The notes under the pieces were generated by a model. It was given only the letters and a program-made list of their open reading frames with translations. It searched no databases and was not told the origin of the DNA. A stretch of 64,000 nucleotides of DNA from contig DBYY01000009.1 in NCBI GenBank assembly GCA_002311025.1, forward strand, positions 248,001 to 312,000. The letters are read 5' to 3'. The stretch comes from Candidatus Proelusimicrobium tauri. Lineage in GTDB: Bacteria; Elusimicrobiota; Elusimicrobia; Elusimicrobiales; Elusimicrobiaceae. This document shows, one piece after another, positions 33,794 through 43,325 of this stretch (position 1 is its first letter; each line of letters begins with the position of its first letter). A program made the position numbers and the translations under genes.

Positions 33794-36700
33794 TTAATAT
33801 TCCTGCGGGACTTCGCTATATATAACTTCTGCGTCCTTATCTTCCGGTATAGGTGTGCCGGAAATCTTGTTATTCCACCACGCGCCGATAGAGTCCATAA
33901 TAATATAAGTAACCGGCGTCATCAAAAGCGTAATAAGCAAGGATAATGCCTGCCCACCTACGATAACGATAGCAAGTGAACGCCTTGAGTCAGCACCTTC
34001 ACCATGGGAAATTAACATCGGCAAAACACCCATAATCAAGGTTAAAGTCGTCATCAAAATCGGGCGTAAGCGGACTTTGTTGGCTTGTAAAATAGCATTT
34101 GTTCTGCCATAGCCGCGCGCACGCAACTGATTAGTATAATCAGTCTGCAAGATAGCGTTTTTACTGACAACACCCACAAGCATAAACATACCAAGCATAC
34201 TGAAGATATTAAGATTCTGCCTTGTAGCCAAAAGAGCAATTAAGGCAAAGGGCAAAGTTAAAGGCAAACTGATGATAATTGCAACAGGATGAGTATAACT
34301 TTCAAACTGGGCAGCAAGCACCATATATTTAAATAAGAAAGCCAAAATGAAAGCCGTAATAAAACTCATAAACATTCTGCCCATTTCCCTTGCCATACCG
34401 CTTTGAACAGCACTATAACCGGGTAAAACATCAAGTTCATTGAATGTTTGTGTCATCAATTCCATACCTTTACGGGTATCAATACCGTTAAGGTTTGCTT
34501 CAATAGTAATTTCCCTTTGTCTTTGGAAACGGTTAATTTGGCTCGGACCGACACCTTCTTCAATAGTAGCAACGCTATCAAGACGGACGACACCGTCTTT
34601 TCCGTTTATAGAAGAAGGTATCTGTAAGGCGGAAATTGTTTCTTTTGTGTTTCTATATTGTTCTTCAACACGCACGCGTACTTCATAAAGTTCGTCGCCT
34701 TCTTTATACTTTGTAATATCATCCGTTCCGCCGACCATTGTTCTAAGCGCACTTGCGATATTGGAAACTTTTACACCAAGATTATTTGCCTTTGCCCTAT
34801 CAATAACAACGCGGTATTCCGGTTTGGCAAGGTCCAGGTTTATGTCAACATCTCTAAAGCGATCATCCTTTTCAAGTTTAGCAACGATGATACTGGCATA
34901 TTCCGAAAGTTTTTCAATATCCGGACCGGTAATTTTAAATTCCATTTCTTTACCGTTTGCAGGACCGTCACTCAAAACTATCGCGCTTGTTTTAAGGCCG
35001 TCGTACTTTTTCAAAATATCTCTAATTGCTTCAACGTATTTTTGAGTGTTGATGGCTTTGCGTTTTTCTCTATCTTCAAGTTCTATTTGTAAATAACCTT
35101 CATTAGTCGGGTTTGAACTTGAGAAGGAAGCCATATTGCCGCCACTCTTACCCGTAATTTTTAATACGCTGTTAACATAGGGCAAGCGACGGATATCTTC
35201 TTCAATGGCACTTAAAATATCTTTTGTTTCCGTATAACTTGTGCCGACAGGCGCTTTAACCGAAACTTTTATTTTACCGCTGTCTTCTTTAGGGAAAAAC
35301 TCCCCACCCATCATTTTTGCAATAGGATAAATTGCCACTATACATAAAATAGCAAAGATAGTCATTATAAGTTTATGGCTAATAGACCACTTTAAAAACG
35401 GCATATACCAATTGACTAATTTTAAGTTAATACCGTCAATAATTTTATCAAAGCGGGATTTTTCCGGCGCTTTTTTTAACATTCTTGAACAAAGCATCGG
35501 AGTCAAAGTTAAAGCAACTAAACCGGAAAGCGCAATAGCAAAAACAACCGTCCAACCATAACTGCTTAACACACGCCCCACCATACCGCTCATATAAGCA
35601 AGCGGTAAGAAAATAACCAAAATTGAAAGCGTTGTAGCCACAACAGTTGCGGTAATTTCTTTTGAACCGTCAAGCGCGGCTTGCATTGGCGTTTTGTTAT
35701 ACTTTTCCATGTGTCTATAAATATTTTCAAGCATAACGATAGCATCGTCAATAACGATACCTACCGCCACGGTCAAACCAAGCAAGGTGATATTGTTAAT
35801 GGTAAAGCCACGCATATTCATAAACATAAATGCACCTATAATAGATATAGGTATAGCCAAAAACGCAATTAAGGTAGAGCGAAGTGAACCCATAAAAACA
35901 AGCACCATAACACCGGCCAAAAAGCCACCCAAGAACAAGTGTTCAAGCACAGTGTGAACGCTTGCTTTAATGGTGCCGCTTTGGTCTGCCATTAAAGTGA
36001 TTTGAATATCTTGCGGTAAGGTTTTTTGGATGATTTCGAGTTTGTCTTTTATACCTTGAATAACCGCTAGAGTATTTGAGCCGCTTTGCTTTTTAACTTC
36101 CAAAGTAACAGAAGCGCGGCCGTCTAAAATAGAACTTTCCTCTTCAAATTCGCCGCTATCTTCAACGCGTGCCACATCGGAAACTTTAACCGGTACACCG
36201 TTATTTGTTGAAATATAAATATCTTCAAAACTTTTAACATCAGGTATACGGCCCAAAATACGTAAATTATAAGATTCGTGTGACTGCTCAACTTTACCGC
36301 CAGGCGTTTCAAAGTTTTGTTCTTTTAAAGCGCCGGTAAGTTTTGTAATAGGCAAGCCAAGAGAGTAAAGTTTAAAAGGATTAACGATAACATGAATTTC
36401 CCTTTCTCTACCACCGACTATATTAACAGAGCCCACGCCCGAAGTTGTTTCAATGCCTTCTTTAACTTTCTTTTTGGCAATTTCGGTTAACTCAATAATA
36501 TCTCTATCACCGGAAACGACAACATTTAATACGGCAATAGCGTCCATATCAAGTTTCATAACGACAGGCGATTCCGTACCGTCAGGGAAATCTTTTTTAA
36601 CTTGGTCTACTTTATCACGCACTTCCTGCGCGCCCACTGCGGCATCTTTTTCCATAACAAACTTAACCGCAACCAAAGAAACACCTTCCATACTAAAAGA

Positions 36701-37030
36701 AGAAACCTCATCAACACCTTCAATTTGGTTGACGGCTTCTTCCACATATTTTGTAACGGAAGTTTCAATTTCCTCAGGGCTGGCGCCGGGTAAAATAGTT
36801 TGAACCATAGCATAAGGTATATCCATACTGGGATACAAACTAACACCCATATTGCTGTAAGACATTAACCCCACAACAATCAAAGCAAGACTGAACATTA
36901 TGGTAAAAACCGGCCTGTGTATGAAAAACGCCGTAAAGCCCGTTGCGTTTTTAATTTTCTTTGGGGCTTTGGGGTTCACCATTTTTTTATCTTGGAAATT
37001 TATATCTTCTATTTCATTTGTGTCTTGCAT
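33794..37030 (-). CDS. RND-family inner-membrane efflux transporter
   Basis: A 1,078-residue, twelve-span HAE/AcrB-like pump. It has the N-terminal span after a 30-residue leader, two large periplasmic loops, and the proton-relay Asp pair in GIVIDDAIVMLENIYRH. Further signatures are AIPLSII-like and VGVVSKNAILQTDY segments. It exports drugs, bile salts or lipids in exchange for protons. It follows the adaptor gene by 2 bp, so it is co-translated. Substrate not predictable; the short adaptor suggests a BesB-like system. Confidence 0.93.
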   Translation of the reverse strand: MQDTNEIEDINFQDKKMVNPKAPKKIKNATGFTAFFIHRPVFTIMFSLALIVVGLMSYSNMGVSLYPSMDIPYAMVQTILPGASPEEIETSVTKYVEEAVNQIEGVDEVSSFSMEGVSLVAVKFVMEKDAAVGAQEVRDKVDQVKKDFPDGTESPVVMKLDMDAIAVLNVVVSGDRDIIELTEIAKKKVKEGIETTSGVGSVNIVGGREREIHVIVNPFKLYSLGLPITKLTGALKEQNFETPGGKVEQSHESYNLRILGRIPDVKSFEDIYISTNNGVPVKVSDVARVEDSGEFEEESSILDGRASVTLEVKKQSGSNTLAVIQGIKDKLEIIQKTLPQDIQITLMADQSGTIKASVHTVLEHLFLGGFLAGVMVLVFMGSLRSTLIAFLAIPISIIGAFMFMNMRGFTINNITLLGLTVAVGIVIDDAIVMLENIYRHMEKYNKTPMQAALDGSKEITATVVATTLSILVIFLPLAYMSGMVGRVLSSYGWTVVFAIALSGLVALTLTPMLCSRMLKKAPEKSRFDKIIDGINLKLVNWYMPFLKWSISHKLIMTIFAILCIVAIYPIAKMMGGEFFPKEDSGKIKVSVKAPVGTSYTETKDILSAIEEDIRRLPYVNSVLKITGKSGGNMASFSSSNPTNEGYLQIELEDREKRKAINTQKYVEAIRDILKKYDGLKTSAIVLSDGPANGKEMEFKITGPDIEKLSEYASIIVAKLEKDDRFRDVDINLDLAKPEYRVVIDRAKANNLGVKVSNIASALRTMVGGTDDITKYKEGDELYEVRVRVEEQYRNTKETISALQIPSSINGKDGVVRLDSVATIEEGVGPSQINRFQRQREITIEANLNGIDTRKGMELMTQTFNELDVLPGYSAVQSGMAREMGRMFMSFITAFILAFLFKYMVLAAQFESYTHPVAIIISLPLTLPFALIALLATRQNLNIFSMLGMFMLVGVVSKNAILQTDYTNQLRARGYGRTNAILQANKVRLRPILMTTLTLIMGVLPMLISHGEGADSRRSLAIVIVGGQALSLLITLLMTPVTYIIMDSIGAWWNNKISGTPIPEDKDAEVIYSEVPQEY

Positions 37031-37032
37031 AG

Positions 37033-37965
37033 TTATTTAACCTCAATGGGGCTACCTTGTTTAAGACCGAAAACAAAATTTAATACCGGTTGATTTTCAT
37101 CTATACCGGAAACCTGCCAATGATCATTATTTTTAAAACCGACTTTAATGTCTTTCTTTTCCGCTGTTTTCTTATCTTTAGAGGGAACTAACACATAATA
37201 AGAACCGTCTGCATTTTCCAAAATATTTTTCTTAGATAAAGATAAAGCATTTTTTTGCTCGGCAAGGGAAATATCAAGTTTTGCAAACATACCGGAGCGA
37301 AGTTTACTTTCTTTATTATCTGCTCTAAACTCAACAGCAACGCTGCGACTTAAAGAATCAACCACAGGGCTGATAATATCCAAAGTTGCCTGAAATTTTT
37401 GATCGGGCAAGGCTTCAACTGTAAGCCAAGCACTTTGGCCTTTATAAATTTCGCCGATATATCTTTCTGGAATATCAACGGCAATTCTTATTTTATCTTG
37501 ATTAACGACTAAAGCAACAGGTGTGCCGGTAGTAACATTTGCACCGGGGTCCAAATAAACTCTGCCGACAACGCCGTTAATTGTGGAAGGCACAACAACC
37601 GGTTCATATTTCGCGCCGACTTCGTCGCGTTCAATTAAAGAAATTGTTTGCCCTTTTTTAACTTTATCGCCTTCCCTTAAAACATTTTTTAAAAGTTTGC
37701 CTGAAACACGCGGAAAAATTATGGCTTCTTCAAGGGCTTTTAAACTGCCGGAAGTTAATAACTGATGTTTTAAATCTCTATGTTCGGGTTTTTCAACCGA
37801 AACGGTAAAAACATCTGCATTGATTTCATTTAAAATTTTAGAAGGATCCTTTTTAAAAGCAAAATTATATACCAATGCCGCTATCACTACTACTACAACG
37901 GCCAAAATTATATACCCTGCTATTTTGCGTTCCTTTTCATTTCTTGGTTTTATTATACGTTTCAT
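37033..37965 (-). CDS. RND periplasmic adaptor (membrane fusion protein), hairpin-less
   Basis: 310 residues. An N-terminal membrane anchor (about 13-35), the first lipoyl half (GKLLKNVLREGDKVKKGQ), only about a dozen linker residues, then the second lipoyl half (VVGRVYLDPGANVTTGTPV), beta-barrel and membrane-proximal domains. The alpha-helical hairpin that usually lies between the lipoyl halves and contacts TolC is missing. Borrelia BesA has the same reduction. It bridges the pump and the outer-membrane channel. Confidence 0.9.
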   Translation of the reverse strand: MKRIIKPRNEKERKIAGYIILAVVVVVIAALVYNFAFKKDPSKILNEINADVFTVSVEKPEHRDLKHQLLTSGSLKALEEAIIFPRVSGKLLKNVLREGDKVKKGQTISLIERDEVGAKYEPVVVPSTINGVVGRVYLDPGANVTTGTPVALVVNQDKIRIAVDIPERYIGEIYKGQSAWLTVEALPDQKFQATLDIISPVVDSLSRSVAVEFRADNKESKLRSGMFAKLDISLAEQKNALSLSKKNILENADGSYYVLVPSKDKKTAEKKDIKVGFKNNDHWQVSGIDENQPVLNFVFGLKQGSPIEVK

Positions 37966-37984
37966 TTTTATCTCCTATTGATAT

Positions 37985-39349
37985 TTATTTCAAATCTTTA
38001 CCTACGGCATAAATTAAGTTAGAAAAAGCAACATAAGCATCATGCACCGCTTGAACAAATTGAAGTTCCGCATCATGTAAAAGTAAGGCGGCATCATCAA
38101 GGTCAAGACGGCTTGCAAGTCCGTTTCTATATCTTAAATTTGTACTATGTAAATTTTTGCGTGCCTGCCCGATTGTTCCGCCGGTAGAGTTTATTCTTTC
38201 TTTTGCTTCTTTTAAGTTAAGCCAGGCGCGTTTAACTTCAATTTTGATATTTCTTTGTGTATCTTGCGCTTGCATAACGGCTTGCTCATAAGCAAGTTCT
38301 TTTTGGCGCACTTGGGAAGTTACTCTAAAACCTTCAAATAAAGGAATATTTAATCTTAAACCGACTGCCGTTCCGTAAGAGGAATTATAACTGCTCATAG
38401 GAATAATAACCTCATTGGAAGAACCGGTATAAGTCGCATTGGCAAAGGCGCTCAGAGAACCGTAATGGTCTGCTTTGGCGACATTGACCTGCTCTTTAGC
38501 CATCTTTACATTAAGTTCGGAAATCATTAACTCCGGCCTATTCTTTTGGGCAAGTTCATAAAGTTCTTCAAGGTCCGGCACTTCATAATCAAAAATACTT
38601 TTAAGTTCCCATTTTAAGGAAAGCGGATCTTGCGGATCTTTATTCAAAACTCTTCTTAAAGTTAGAAGTCCTATTTCATAGGCGTTTTTTGCCTGTATCA
38701 AAGAAGGTTCCGTATTGGACACTTTTACTTTTTGATTAAGAACATCTAAATCGCTTGCAAGACCTTGTTTATATTTTTGCTCAATTTCTTTTAAGTGGTC
38801 TTTTGCTATATTAAGATTTTCTTGCTGAACCTGTATTAAAGCATGGGATAAAATAATACCAAAACACAGAGTGTTTACATTATCTTTAATAAGATTTTGC
38901 GTTTCATTAAGTTGTAAGTAACCGCTTTGTGAGTGATATTTTCCCATCCTTATCCCCGCGCTTACAGCGCCGCCTTTCCAAAGCAAAAGCGTGGCTTCGG
39001 CCGTGCCGCTGGTGGCATTATCAAGACTCATTCTAAACTTACCCATAGAGGTTATTGCTTCCTGTGGGTGAATAGTGCGCGTATAAGAACCGCTTAAAGT
39101 AATTTGCGGATAAACATAAGACCAGTATTGTTTAACTTGTTGGTCATAAATTTGCGCTGATTTTTGAGCAATTTGTATGCTTGAATTATTTTCTAAAGCA
39201 AGGTCAATTGCCTGATTAATGGTAATAGCATTTTCGTCTGCGTTTTGTAAAGCAAACAAATCTACCCCATCTCTTGTATTTTGTGCAAAAGCAAAAGGAC
39301 TTAGCAAACTAAACACAAGAGCAACTATTAACATTTTTTTATTTTTCAT
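37985..39349 (-). CDS. TolC-family outer-membrane efflux channel
   Basis: 454 residues with signal peptide (ending AFAQ) and two OEP repeats of long helices and short strands; LEEKYKQGLASDLDVL-type and RYRNGLASRLDLDDAALLLHDAE motifs mark the repeat helices. Trimeric exit duct for the adjacent RND pump. One base separates it from tetR. Confidence 0.92.
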   Translation of the reverse strand: MKNKKMLIVALVFSLLSPFAFAQNTRDGVDLFALQNADENAITINQAIDLALENNSSIQIAQKSAQIYDQQVKQYWSYVYPQITLSGSYTRTIHPQEAITSMGKFRMSLDNATSGTAEATLLLWKGGAVSAGIRMGKYHSQSGYLQLNETQNLIKDNVNTLCFGIILSHALIQVQQENLNIAKDHLKEIEQKYKQGLASDLDVLNQKVKVSNTEPSLIQAKNAYEIGLLTLRRVLNKDPQDPLSLKWELKSIFDYEVPDLEELYELAQKNRPELMISELNVKMAKEQVNVAKADHYGSLSAFANATYTGSSNEVIIPMSSYNSSYGTAVGLRLNIPLFEGFRVTSQVRQKELAYEQAVMQAQDTQRNIKIEVKRAWLNLKEAKERINSTGGTIGQARKNLHSTNLRYRNGLASRLDLDDAALLLHDAELQFVQAVHDAYVAFSNLIYAVGKDLK

Positions 39350-39952
39350 TTATTTAACTTCTCCTTTATAAGAAACCCCTTTTAAAATGGCGCAGGTCAT
39401 ATCGTTTATTATTTCCTTATTTATCTTTATGCTTTTATCAACACCGCACATAGTAAGTAAAGACATAACCGCAAGTACTAAATAATATCCTGTGTCAATA
39501 TTCTTTTTATTTAAACGCCCTTTTTGGCATTGCAAATTAAGAATTTCATAAATAATTTTATTTGCCTGCTTACGCATTTTTATCAATTTTTGCTCTAAAC
39601 CGCTATTGCCTTTCACATAGACGCTTAAATTAAGCAAAAAGGAAGAGGTTTCTCTAAAATCTGTTTTAACTATATAGTGGGAAAATAGCAAAGTTCGTAA
39701 AAGAGCCGCAAAAGATAAATCTTTTTTTATACCGTCTTTCAAGATGGTATTTATCTCTTCCATTCTCTCTTTTATCATCTGAAAAAGCAAATCGTCTTTA
39801 TCCTTAAAATAATAATAAAGCACCGGCTTGCTTACCCCGCAAGCATCGGCAATTTGGCGCATAGAGATATTTTTTCCCCCCTGACTAGCCATCAACTTAA
39901 ACGCTTTTAGTTTGATTTCTTCTTTAGATGTTTTACTTTCTTTTTTTGCCAT
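39350..39952 (-). CDS. TetR-family repressor of the efflux operon
   Basis: 200 residues. The N-terminal HTH is typical (MRQIADACGVSKPVLYYYFKDKDDLLFQMI region, about 33-62); the C-terminal ligand domain is divergent. First gene of the tetR-tolC-adaptor-pump operon, with a palindrome over its promoter, so autorepression relieved by a pump substrate is likely. No Shine-Dalgarno is visible before the ATG. Confidence 0.9.
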   Translation of the reverse strand: MAKKESKTSKEEIKLKAFKLMASQGGKNISMRQIADACGVSKPVLYYYFKDKDDLLFQMIKERMEEINTILKDGIKKDLSFAALLRTLLFSHYIVKTDFRETSSFLLNLSVYVKGNSGLEQKLIKMRKQANKIIYEILNLQCQKGRLNKKNIDTGYYLVLAVMSLLTMCGVDKSIKINKEIINDMTCAILKGVSYKGEVK

Positions 39953-39964
39953 AAAAAATCTATT

Positions 39965-39982
39965 TACCTACCGGTAAGTATA
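39965..39982 (-). promoter_or_regulatory. Candidate TetR operator overlapping a -10 box
   Basis: A 16-bp inverted repeat centred on CCGG (39965-39980), 7 of 8 positions symmetric, overlaps TATACT (39977-39982, minus) just upstream of tetR. The form resembles known TetR-family operators with a CCGG centre. Confidence 0.65.
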
Positions 39983-40024
39983 TTTTACTAAATAAGGGGG
40001 ATATCTGTCAAAAAACAGAAATGG

Positions 40025-40879
40025 CTAAAAATTTTGTTTTAAGATAACTTTTAATTTTTCCAAAACTTTTTTATTAACCTGTTTATTGTGGCTTGCCGTT
40101 AAATCGGGCATTTCTTTTTTACAATTTTCACAACAGGCGGTTTTGGCAATTAAAGGGATTGCAGCGACAATAAGTTTTTTTGCGGCGACTTCATTATATT
40201 TCATTGTTTCATTAACTTTTGCTACACTTACTTCATCGCCTTCCTTCCAAGAGTCAAAATCGGTAACCATACAAACTTGGGCAAAACGCAGACTTGCTTC
40301 ACGCGCAAGTTTTGCTTCGGGGCAAGCGGTCATACCGATTAAATCCCAACCCATTTTTTTGTGGAAAAGACTTTCCGCTTTTGTTGAATAGGCCGGTCCT
40401 TCCATAGTGATTAAAGTCGCCCCTTTGGCTGATCTTATTTTTAATTTCTTTGCTTCTTTATAAAGAAGTTCTTGTAAGCAATTACAAAACGGATGAGCAA
40501 AAGGCGCGTGCATAACTAAACCACCGCCGAAAAAAGTATTTTGGCGAAGAGTCGTTTTATCTATAATTTGGTCCGGCATAACTAAAGTTTTAGGCGGGAA
40601 TTTTTCCTGCAATGAACCGACCGCGCTAAAAGCCATAACAACCCTTGCGCCAAGTTTTTTTAGAGCATAGATATTTGCTTTGTAAGGCACTTCAGTCGGA
40701 GTAAAAATATGATTTCTGTTATGACGGGCAATAAAACCGACTTTAATACCGGCAATTTCACCCGTAATAATTTTATCCGAAGGATTACCGAAAGGAGTTT
40801 TTACGGAAACTTCTTTAATTTTTTTAAGGCCTTCCACATTATAAAGACCGCTACCACCGATTATTCCTATTTCTATCAT
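40025..40879 (-). CDS. mtnP: S-methyl-5'-thioadenosine phosphorylase (MTAP/PNP family)
   Basis: 284 residues. Motifs: GIIGGSGLYN, RHNRNHIFTPTEVPYKANI, SAVGSLQEKFPPKTLVMPDQ, TLITMEGPAYSTKAES, MTACPEAKLAREA. Cleaves MTA, the by-product of spermidine synthesis, to adenine and methylthioribose-1-phosphate. A cysteine cluster CCENCKK near 243 is a slight oddity. Lies 1 bp after glyA with its own GGAG site. Confidence 0.9.
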   Translation of the reverse strand: MIEIGIIGGSGLYNVEGLKKIKEVSVKTPFGNPSDKIITGEIAGIKVGFIARHNRNHIFTPTEVPYKANIYALKKLGARVVMAFSAVGSLQEKFPPKTLVMPDQIIDKTTLRQNTFFGGGLVMHAPFAHPFCNCLQELLYKEAKKLKIRSAKGATLITMEGPAYSTKAESLFHKKMGWDLIGMTACPEAKLAREASLRFAQVCMVTDFDSWKEGDEVSVAKVNETMKYNEVAAKKLIVAAIPLIAKTACCENCKKEMPDLTASHNKQVNKKVLEKLKVILKQNF

Positions 40880-40880
40880 A

Positions 40881-42128
40881 TTATATTAACTCCTTATATA
40901 AAGGGAAATTTTTTAAAAAACTCTCCACTTTTAAAGATATTTCTTTTAGTTTTTCTTCGTTTGTATGATTTACTATAACCTCGTCAATAAAATCTGCAAT
41001 TTTTACCATATCTGCTTCCTTCATACCGCGCGTTGTGACGGCCGGTGTACCAAGACGGATACCGCTTGTAATCATAGGTTTTTGCGGGTCATAAGGAATA
41101 GTGTTTTTATTACAGGTTATGCCTGCTTTATCAAGAGCAATTTCGGCTTCTTTGCCTGTAATGTTTTTAGGTCTTAAATCAACGCAAAGTAAATGACAAT
41201 CTGTGCCGCCGGCAACGATTTTATAACCTTTATCCGCAAGGGTTTTAGCAAGCATTTTTGCATTACTCTTAACTTGTTTTTGATAAGTTTTAAATTCCGG
41301 TTTTAAAGCCTCGCCGAAGCAAACGGCTTTTGCCGCAATTATATGCATTAAAGGACCGCCCTGATTGCCGGGAAAAACGGAAGAGTTAACTTGCTTTAAA
41401 TATTTTTCTTTACACAAAATCAACCCACCACGCGGACCGCGCAAAGTTTTATGCGTCGTCGTTGTTACAATATCTGCATAAGAAACAGGGCTTGGATATT
41501 CACCTGCTGCAACAAGACCGGCATAGTGCGCAATATCACAGACTAAATATGCGCCGACTTCGTCTGCAATTTTTTTCAAAAAAGCCCAATCAAAAATGCG
41601 TGAATAATTTGAAGCACCTGCCATAATAAGTTTTGGTTGGAATTCTTTTGCGATTTTTAAGGCTTCATCATAATCAATTTCGTTTGTATCTTGGCGCACA
41701 TTTATGGCTTCCACTTTAAAATATTTTCCACTGAAGTTTAAAGGATGTCCGTGTGATAAATGTCCGCCGTGTGATAAATTAAGACCTAAAATTTTATCGC
41801 CGGGATTTATTAAAGATAAATAGGCCGCTAAATTTGCCTGTGTACCGCTGTGCGGTTGCACATTTGCGCCCTCTGCTTTAAAAAGTTCTTTTGCTCTTTC
41901 AATTGCAATAGTTTCCACTTTGTCTACAAATTCGCAACCGCCGTAATATCTTCTGCCGGGATAACCTTCGGCATATTTATTGGTTAAAATTGAACCCTGC
42001 GCCTGCATAACAGCAGGGGAAGTAAAGTTTTCAGAAGCAATTAATTCTATGCGGTTTTTCTGTCTTTCATATTCCTGCATAATTGCTTCATACACGGGCA
42101 AATCTTCTTGTTTGATAAAGTTATACAT
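40881..42128 (-). CDS. glyA: Serine hydroxymethyltransferase
   Basis: A 415-residue PLP enzyme of usual length. SENFTSPAVMQAQGSILTNKYAEGYP, the PLP-lysine motif TTTTHKTLRGPRGG and VFPGNQGGP are intact. Converts Ser + THF to Gly + methylene-THF. Divergent from the DHS-like gene. Confidence 0.97.
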   Translation of the reverse strand: MYNFIKQEDLPVYEAIMQEYERQKNRIELIASENFTSPAVMQAQGSILTNKYAEGYPGRRYYGGCEFVDKVETIAIERAKELFKAEGANVQPHSGTQANLAAYLSLINPGDKILGLNLSHGGHLSHGHPLNFSGKYFKVEAINVRQDTNEIDYDEALKIAKEFQPKLIMAGASNYSRIFDWAFLKKIADEVGAYLVCDIAHYAGLVAAGEYPSPVSYADIVTTTTHKTLRGPRGGLILCKEKYLKQVNSSVFPGNQGGPLMHIIAAKAVCFGEALKPEFKTYQKQVKSNAKMLAKTLADKGYKIVAGGTDCHLLCVDLRPKNITGKEAEIALDKAGITCNKNTIPYDPQKPMITSGIRLGTPAVTTRGMKEADMVKIADFIDEVIVNHTNEEKLKEISLKVESFLKNFPLYKELI

Positions 42129-42226
42129 AGTTTTTCTCCAAAATTTTTAAAAAAATATTTAAAAAAATTTACAATAATTATATAATAATTATATAAAACA
42201 TTATAGCAATTAGGAGGCCCCAAAAA

Positions 42227-43306
42227 ATGGCAAAATTGAAACAAAAAGATTTCCTTAAGGAAACAATCAAACACATTGATATTAAAAAACACAATGTTGT
42301 TAAGTTAGTTGATGATATGGCTGATATGGCTTATACTTCCCGTGATTTAAACAGAGCAGCAAATATTTATAATTCAATGCTTAAGGAAAAAGATTGTTGT
42401 GTCTTTTTGACAATTGCCGGTTCACTAGTTTCCGCCGGACTTAAGAAGGTTGTTGTTGATATGATTCAAAACAATATGGTTGACGCAATTATTTCCAACG
42501 GCGCCAACATTGTTGACCAAGATTTCTTTGAGGCCTTAGGTTATAAACATTATAAAGGCGATCAACACTTTGCCGACGATAATTTACTCCGTGATTTACA
42601 TATTGACAGAATTTACGATACCTATATCAACGAAGACGAACTTAAAGTTTGCGATGAAAGCGTTCACAAAATTTGCAATATGCTTGAACCCAGACCTTAT
42701 TCCTCAAGAGAATTTATTTATGAAATGGGTAAATGGCTTGAAAAACAAAAGAAAGGTAAAGATTCCATTATCTATAATGCTTACAAAAAAGGTGTGCCTA
42801 TATTTGTGCCGGCTTTCTCCGATTGCTCTGCCGGTTTTGGTTTTGTAGCACATCAGACAGAAAACCCCGTTCACCATGTTTCAATCGACAGTGCAAAAGA
42901 TTTCTTGGAACTTACCAAAATTAAAATGGCAGCAAAAGAAAGCGGTCTTATGATGTTCTGCGGCGGCGTGCCGAAGAACTTTGTTCAAGATACCGTTGTT
43001 GCTGCTGAAATTTTGGGCGCAGATATCCCTATGCATAAATACGCTGTTCAAATCACCGTTGCCGATGTCAGAGACGGCGCTTTATCCGGTTCTACTTTAA
43101 AAGAAGCTTCCAGTTGGGGTAAAGTTTCTACCTCTCAAGAACAAATGGTTTACAGCGAAGCAACTTTGGCAATCCCCTTAATTATCGGCTATGGCTATCA
43201 CAAAAAATCTTGGAAAAACAGAAAAGCCCACAACTATCAAAAATTCTTACAAGAAGAAGATAGAAAAGCCAAAACAGCAAAAACAAAAAAATGTTCTTGT
43301 TGCTAA
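42227..43306 (+). CDS. Deoxyhypusine-synthase-like protein (bacterial DHS family)
   Basis: 359 residues. Full DHS fold signatures: AGSLVSAGLKKVVVDMI, GANIVDQDFFEALG, and the catalytic EASSWGKV with Lys299 equal to the imine-forming Lys of eukaryotic DHS. Eukaryotic DHS moves an aminobutyl group from spermidine onto eIF5A. Bacteria lack eIF5A, and their homologues have been linked to homospermidine-type polyamine synthesis. MTA phosphorylase lies nearby on the other strand. A Cys-rich end (CSCC) may be metal- or redox-related. Strong GGAGG site. Confidence 0.88.
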   Translation: MAKLKQKDFLKETIKHIDIKKHNVVKLVDDMADMAYTSRDLNRAANIYNSMLKEKDCCVFLTIAGSLVSAGLKKVVVDMIQNNMVDAIISNGANIVDQDFFEALGYKHYKGDQHFADDNLLRDLHIDRIYDTYINEDELKVCDESVHKICNMLEPRPYSSREFIYEMGKWLEKQKKGKDSIIYNAYKKGVPIFVPAFSDCSAGFGFVAHQTENPVHHVSIDSAKDFLELTKIKMAAKESGLMMFCGGVPKNFVQDTVVAAEILGADIPMHKYAVQITVADVRDGALSGSTLKEASSWGKVSTSQEQMVYSEATLAIPLIIGYGYHKKSWKNRKAHNYQKFLQEEDRKAKTAKTKKCSCC

Positions 43307-43325
43307 AAAATAACGAGGAAAAATA

